From positions 87,022,001 through 87,086,000 of the forward strand of contig NC_135786.1 in assembly GCF_051106095.1 (NCBI RefSeq): DNA of 64,000 nucleotides. Reading direction: 5' to 3'. Every line of letters starts with the position of its first letter. Position 1 is the first letter of the stretch. This DNA comes from Pogona vitticeps (taxonomy: Eukaryota; Chordata; Lepidosauria; Squamata; Agamidae). The notes under the pieces were generated by a model, which had not been told where the DNA came from, ran no database searches, and was given only the letters and a program-made list of their open reading frames with translations. Both the position numbers and the translations under genes were made by a program. Shown one piece after another: positions 59,601 through 64,000 of the stretch.

Positions 59601-62600
59601 AAAAAACAACTTCCCTTATCCTATCCATCACTGTGATTTCCATTCTAGTAGCTCCAGTATAGATCAATCATGCCAGTCATTAGATAGGAAAGGGGCCGCA
59701 TGTCAGAGGTTTTCACTTTACCATACAGCATCATAATCAATCCCTTCCGAGCATGGCAAATAGCACCACTTGACTAGTGTTTCTACTGATAGCACTCGTT
59801 CGTTCCTTTCTGGAAGTGTGGTATATTTATCCTTGAAGAAGCCTTGAAATCCAGACATGGTAGTTTTCATAAGTTTCAGATCTTTAATGCCAGAGAAAAC
59901 AATGGGAGTACCTGGAGTCCGAGAGAGATTAGAAGACAGAAACGTCAATTCCTTTCATTAATAAATAATTTCACTTGGACTAGTGACTACCTGGTGTGGT
60001 GTAGTGATATAATGACAGACTAGGACTCTAGGGACCAAGGTTCGAAACCCAACTTGGCCATGGAAATTCTCTGGGAGAATAGAACTGGTAAAGTTGTTCC
60101 TTAAATATCTCACTTACCTTGAAGGCCCTATTAGGTTCACTGTAAGTCTGCTCTGTCTTGACAGCACATAACTAAGGAAGTGAAAGCTATTCTATATCTC
60201 TAAGCTTCCTCCTCAAGGTGCAGCGATATTTGAAGATAAATATGCTGTGTAATTCTATATATATCAGGTAAGTCAAGTTCCACAGGACCTCTTCTTGGTT
60301 AGGCAAATTTATTTATTTATTTATTCAATTTATATGCCGCCCACACTGCCCAGAGGTAATGAGGGATAGCAGCCCTAAAGTGTTTTTTGTTGTTTGGAAA
60401 ATGAGAGAATGAGGAAGATTTGGGTTTGAAGTGGAATACATTTTACAGTGGTGCCTCGCAAGATGATTTTAATTCGTTCCGTGAAAATTGTGGTCTTGCG
60501 AAAAAAAATCATCTTGCGAGGTTCCCTATGCATTGGTCTCAAAAAAAAGTCTTGCGAAGCATTGGTTAAAAAAAAAAAGTCTTGCGACACATCGATCTAA
60601 AAAAAAAGTCTTGTGAAGCACGGTCATAGAAAAAAACGTCTTGCGGGGCACCATAGTGATTGCAAAAACCAATCGTCTTGCCAGTTTTTCATCCCACAAG
60701 GCAATCGTCTAGCGAAGCACCACTGTATTTCACTCTGGTTTTAAATTCTAGGCTGATGTGAGTGCTTCCATGTCTCTCTCTTTCTCTCTGTGTGTGTTTT
60801 ATTAAATCTTAAGCAGTACTTATTTTATACATGTATGAGAAAGGGAGAGAGAGAGAGAAGTCAAATATGGCAAAGAAAGTTATATTAGAATATTTTCTGG
60901 ATACAATAAAATATTTAGTCTCTGAAGGATATGATGCCATGTATTCCCCCCCGATTTCCTGCAAATCAGATGACTGTGTGTTACTTGCTGAGTTATTCTC
61001 ATGGATCTGTAGGAGTGTGTCATGAGTGAAAGCTGATAACAAAAATATAACAGCTATCTCAGAAACCCAATGCATGTGGGAAAATATTTATATACACCCT
61101 CAGCATACCATGGCTGTTTTACAAATAACACTTGTAGTACTGCAGTGTTGTAAACAACTAAGAACCTGGTGCACAAACCAAAAATGAGAGCGAGGGCCAA
61201 GGTGTGCTGGTATGGTCGATCATGTTCTGGGCCTGGACTGGGATGGCTTGCTTTCAGACATCTCTGCTGCTTCTGTGTAGCTCCATGGAAAATCTTGACC
61301 ATCACTAACCATCACAGACCAAACCAGACAATACAAGTAGGATATCCTTGAAAGCATAAGGATATCCTCTGTGGCTTCTATTTCTTCTAGCATGACCTTT
61401 CTTTCGTTCTTTGCACATGTTGCATATTAGCTCGCTCTTATTTTGTTTTGTTATCACTGTGAGTTAAACAAGGGCTTCTTTTAGAAATCCAATTGTTTAG
61501 TCACAGAATGTTGAAGGAGTTACACCCCTAATTAGAGGGGAAATATGCTATTGGCTTCTAAATGTGAATCTGTTCTTAGAAGTTCTATGGTCTTGTAGGC
61601 TGCCTTTGGTACATTTGGCTGGGAGGGACCTTTCTGGGCTGGGGTGACTGTCAATCTATCCAGCACTAACCAATAATTCCTTTCCGGCCTCTGAATTCAA
61701 AAAGAATCACGCCTCTCTGCTCAGAGCTTCTTTTCCTCTCCTTAGTCTATTGGAAGTTGTGAGTCAGTTGAGGCCTCTTCTAAAAAGTCAAGCAGCCATG
61801 TTTGTTCCCAGTTTGCTGACTGATCTGTTCAACGGTAAGTGAATGAAACATTTTTATTTTTTTTTCTCCAACTAATGTTGCAGAGTGAGTTATTGAGAGT
61901 GTAAGTGCCAGTTGATGGGGAAAAAAAGAGGTGGACTATTGTGGTAAGCTTGAAGCTTACCATAATAGTCTGCTCTGTGAATCCCTTATACTTCTGCTGT
62001 GCAGCTAGATGAGTTTAACCAAAATTCAAGACTCTGCAACAGCTTGCACCTCATACATTTGGAACCTAACTCTGACCTACTTTGAAAGGTTAACACTCCC
62101 TCGGAGGAAGTGCAAAGTTCTAACTTGCTTTTTTGTGTTCAATATGGCCATCCGGAATATATTTCTCTTCTCTTCAGGCTCAGGTAAACAGAAACAGGAA
62201 AGGTTCCTTCTCACTTTTTAACATAAAGACTTCATCAACAACTGTAGATAACCTTCTTTGATTAAACATAAAATTACCGAAAGAGTGGAAAAGATTATCT
62301 TACCGTCCCGAGTCTGTTCCACTTCACAAAATCTAATTCCTTCAGAGCTATACATAAACGCATGGACATGCGGGATACAATCCTAGAGATAAAGAATGAG
62401 AGACATGGGTGAATAAGATTGCTTTGCGTTGTGCTGGGAATTTTAAGATATCCAAGGAAGCAACAGAGCTGTCAGAAACAAGCATATTATAAATATTAAG
62501 TGTGCTTCAGTGTCCTACCAAATCCAATCCTGCCTCCTATATGTAGATTTCACTCTCTCCTTAGATTTCCACCTATGTACAGGAAACAAATGCCAAGATG

Positions 62601-62762
62601 CACAAACTCACTGAGGGCCAGATACTGTATCTAAGTATGTTGTACCTTCTGCAGGCGCTGCCAGGGAGCCTCCTGGATAAAAGCATTGCAGTATATGACA
62701 TGGCAAAAGGATGTAACGAAGTGTTCACAGATGCGAAGCCCAAACTCCTCTATTGTTTTAAT
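56524..62762 (-). CDS. UOX: urate oxidase (uricase), partial: five internal exons
   Basis: Five exons on the - strand (62646-62762, 62304-62382, 59722-59911, 57877-58000, 56524-56607) correspond to mammalian exons 3-7, residues about 84-279 of mouse uricase. All junctions are GT-AG and in phase, with no stop or frameshift. Uricase is a peroxisomal enzyme that oxidises urate to 5-hydroxyisourate. Conserved blocks include ICEHF, HVHAF, FCEVEQ, SGIKDLK, KTTMSGFQGF, FAGP, YSPS and SNIH. In mouse numbering the substrate contacts F170, R187, Q235, N261 and catalytic-triad H263 are kept; V234 is Tyr. Hand alignment gives roughly 50% identity to mouse, low for a vertebrate uricase. Exons 1-2 (K23, T68) must lie right of the window or were missed. 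Exon 8 with the SRL peroxisomal signal was not found. Whether the protein is active is open. Confidence 0.92.
57280..57790. repeat. inverted-repeat element in UOX intron 6, split by a hAT-like insert
   Basis: The arms 57325-57371 (taacttttagaggaaaattg ... aaaatctctgtag) and 57711-57757 (ctacagagattttttacctt ... gcctctaaaagtta) are inverse copies. Between them lies a hAT-like unit, about 57423-57701 (cagtgtttttcaacc ... ggttgggaacca), without a clear target duplication. Confidence 0.55.
57877..58000 (-). CDS. UOX: UOX exon 6
   Basis: The acceptor cctttgaag and donor gtcagt bound 124 nt, one base plus 41 codons, equal in length to the mouse exon. It contains FAGPPETGHYSPSYQKT. The pair equivalent to V234-Q235 reads Y-Q here. 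Confidence 0.92.
59381..59516. mobile_element. hAT MITE in UOX intron 5
   Basis: A 136-bp near-palindrome with ends CAGTGGTCTCCAACCTTGGG and its inverse, flanked by the exact 8-bp duplication CTCTAGGG (59373-59380, 59517-59524). Confidence 0.92.
59722..59911 (-). CDS. UOX: UOX exon 5 (substrate-binding F and R)
   Basis: The acceptor gactccag and donor gtaaag bound 190 nt. The phase starts with GT, completing Gly from exon 4, and ends TG, completing Trp with exon 6. It encodes PIVFSGIKDLKLMKTTMSGF and then QGFFKDKYTTLPERNER. It keeps the residues equivalent to F170 and R187. Two extra residues lie near the end relative to mouse (KWCYLPCSEGIDYDAVW). Confidence 0.95.
59990..60176 (+). mobile_element. 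tRNA-derived SINE in UOX intron 4
   Basis: The head gtggtgtagtgatataatga, B box aggttcgaaacccaac, and Bov-B-like tail ctgctctgtcttgacagcac ataacta. Confidence 0.65.
60446..60725. mobile_element. Tigger-type MITE 6 (short) in UOX intron 4
   Basis: Ends CAGTGGTGCCTCGCAAG and gcgaagcaccactg; TA at 60444-60445 and 60726-60727. The interior repeats aagtcttgcgaagca with A-runs. Confidence 0.85.
61540..62200 (+). repeat. unknown dispersed repeat, copy B
   Basis: Parallel to 49560-50180 over about 600 bases with indels: ggctgggagggacctttctg, ctatccagcactaaccaata, gcagagtgagttattgagag. It sits in UOX intron 4. Confidence 0.6.
62304..62382 (-). CDS. UOX: UOX exon 4
   Basis: The acceptor tatctctag and donor gtaaga flank 26 codons plus one base. 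The exon holds HVHAFMYSSEGIRFCEVEQT, aligned to mouse 123-148 with no gaps. It is separated from exon 3 by only 263 bases. Confidence 0.93.
62646..62762 (-). CDS. UOX: UOX exon 3
   Basis: The acceptor cttcctag lies just above 62762 and the donor gtacag is at 62645 downward. The 39 codons, phase 0-0, include IKTIEEFGLRICEHF and EAPWQRLQK. They align without gaps to mouse residues 84-122, 18 of 39 identical by hand. Confidence 0.92.
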
Positions 62763-64000
62763 CTAGGAAGAAGAACAATAGATTAGATGTTATCTGTGTC
62801 TGTCTCATGGTAGTTTCAATTCATTACAAATGTTTTGACTGTGATTTGTTGATTTATTCTGCCCAACAACAGAGGTTAACAAAAAGAGAAAGGAATATAA
62901 TAACACAGTAAAAAAAACAGCAACACAGGAAAGCTATAAAACAGCTAAAGAATGTATACATTTCACTTTCAAAACTATTTTTAGTCTGTTCATAGGGAAT
63001 ATTTTGTTTTGTGAATTTCTTACATAACATTTTAAGATCTTGGCGATCAAGACATCATTTATACATACAGTATTTTAATAGATAAATCAAATGTCTGCTG
63101 GGGTGAGGGAATAATCCTTTTTAAAAAAATAATACATGCGTACTGTATTCCCATAAATGGGATAAAAATCTTTGAAGAATGATGTCCAAAATCCTGTTCA
63201 GGTTTTGTGCACCTATAAGGTCAATTGCACCATGTTTTCCCCCTCTCTGAAGCACCCCTCCACATAATAGCTGACACAACCAATAAGTTCTTGCCCATGT
63301 GGAAGAAGAAGAGCATGCTGGAGGGGGGGAAATTGCTTATACAGTACTATCATGTAAGTGTTTCTAACTTCGAAGCTATTTGTACACTTCAAAAAGATCT
63401 ACCAGTTGTAAATGAATCATAGCTCTGACAAGTTTCACTTCTAGACTTGCCGTAGCTGAAAAATGTTTAAGACTGCATACCATAGTACTTCTCCTCTGCA
63501 AGAAGGAAACATTTACTGTACCAATCTTGCTATCCTCATTTGAAGAGACCTGGAGATCTTTAAACTTGCCCACCATTTGTTGCATAGTTAATTGACCTTC
63601 ATAAAGGTACTTCCTCACCATGGACAGAATCCTGCTCATTTTGACTACTCCTGCAAGAGCCCATTGCCCAAAAGGTAGGACAGTTTCTGGGCTTGTCCAA
63701 GGAGGTATTACTGGATGCCAACATCTAATGCATATTTGGAAGCCGTCCAGATGCTCATGCAATGGATCATTTCACGAGAAAAAAATAACAAACACGATTC
63801 TGCCCCAATGATTTTGGAATTTCTCTTGTGAACTATCATGGCCTATTTCATTTTATGAAGAGGCTTTATATTACTTTTTCAGTAGAATGTTTATCATTGA
63901 GCCTCCACCAGAGCCTACAGTATCTGCCAGAGCTGCAGTCCATGAAAATCTAGGCTAAATAAAACTTGTTAAGGCATAATCCTATTTGTTTCTTCTGATC
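62763..64000. other. right edge: UOX intron 2 side, exons 1-2 not seen
   Basis: The uricase segment with PTDTIKNTV should come next on the - strand but is not visible here, so it probably lies further right. A 128-codon - strand frame at 63376-63762 has no recognisable product. Confidence 0.4.

Noticed and set aside
49560-62200. The two direct copies as LTRs of one large element
   Set aside because: The 11 kb between them holds UOX exons and unrelated repeats but no retroelement genes, so they are separate dispersed copies.

Overview
The window looks like nuclear DNA of a squamate reptile, most likely a lizard. Three signs point there. It carries Bov-B (RTE) LINE pieces and tRNA-derived SINEs with Bov-B-like tails (Sauria-type SINEs). 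It has many L2/CR1 LINE fragments and hAT and Tc1/mariner MITEs. It also carries the vertebrate gene pair SAMD13 - UOX in the order known from mammals. All identifications are by eye from motif recall; no search was run. Most of the 64 kb is intron or intergenic DNA filled with old repeats.

Layout. 1-4600: gene-free DNA with a decayed Tigger-type transposase that was later hit by a SINE. 4939-41160: SAMD13 on the + strand, four coding exons (5111-5132, 17016-17100, 30749-30860, 41017-41160) whose splice phases fit exactly to give a 120-residue SAM-domain protein. Its promoter carries a ZNF143-type motif. Introns 1-3 hold L2, CR1, Bov-B, hAT, Tigger and Tc1 elements, several nested. Inside intron 3, on the same strand, lies an intronless and fully open DNAJB6/DNAJB8-like chaperone gene (35253-35936). 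Further along the same intron is a GC-rich block of long open frames (38916-39967) that I cannot assign and that may be an old virus or retroelement fossil.

41161-56300: SAMD13 3' flank and intergenic DNA with CR1/L2 pieces, a (GATA)n tract, a hAT element and foldback MITEs. 56524-62762: urate oxidase (UOX) on the - strand, five consecutive internal exons (mammalian exons 3-7) with intact splice sites and reading phase. Every active-site side chain coded by these exons is kept except one valine-to-tyrosine change. The N-terminal exons (1-2) appear to lie beyond the right edge, and the last exon with the peroxisomal SRL tail was not found. Since squamates excrete uric acid, an open UOX gene is the most interesting host-gene observation. 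The rest of the interest is in nested transposons with clean target-site duplications.
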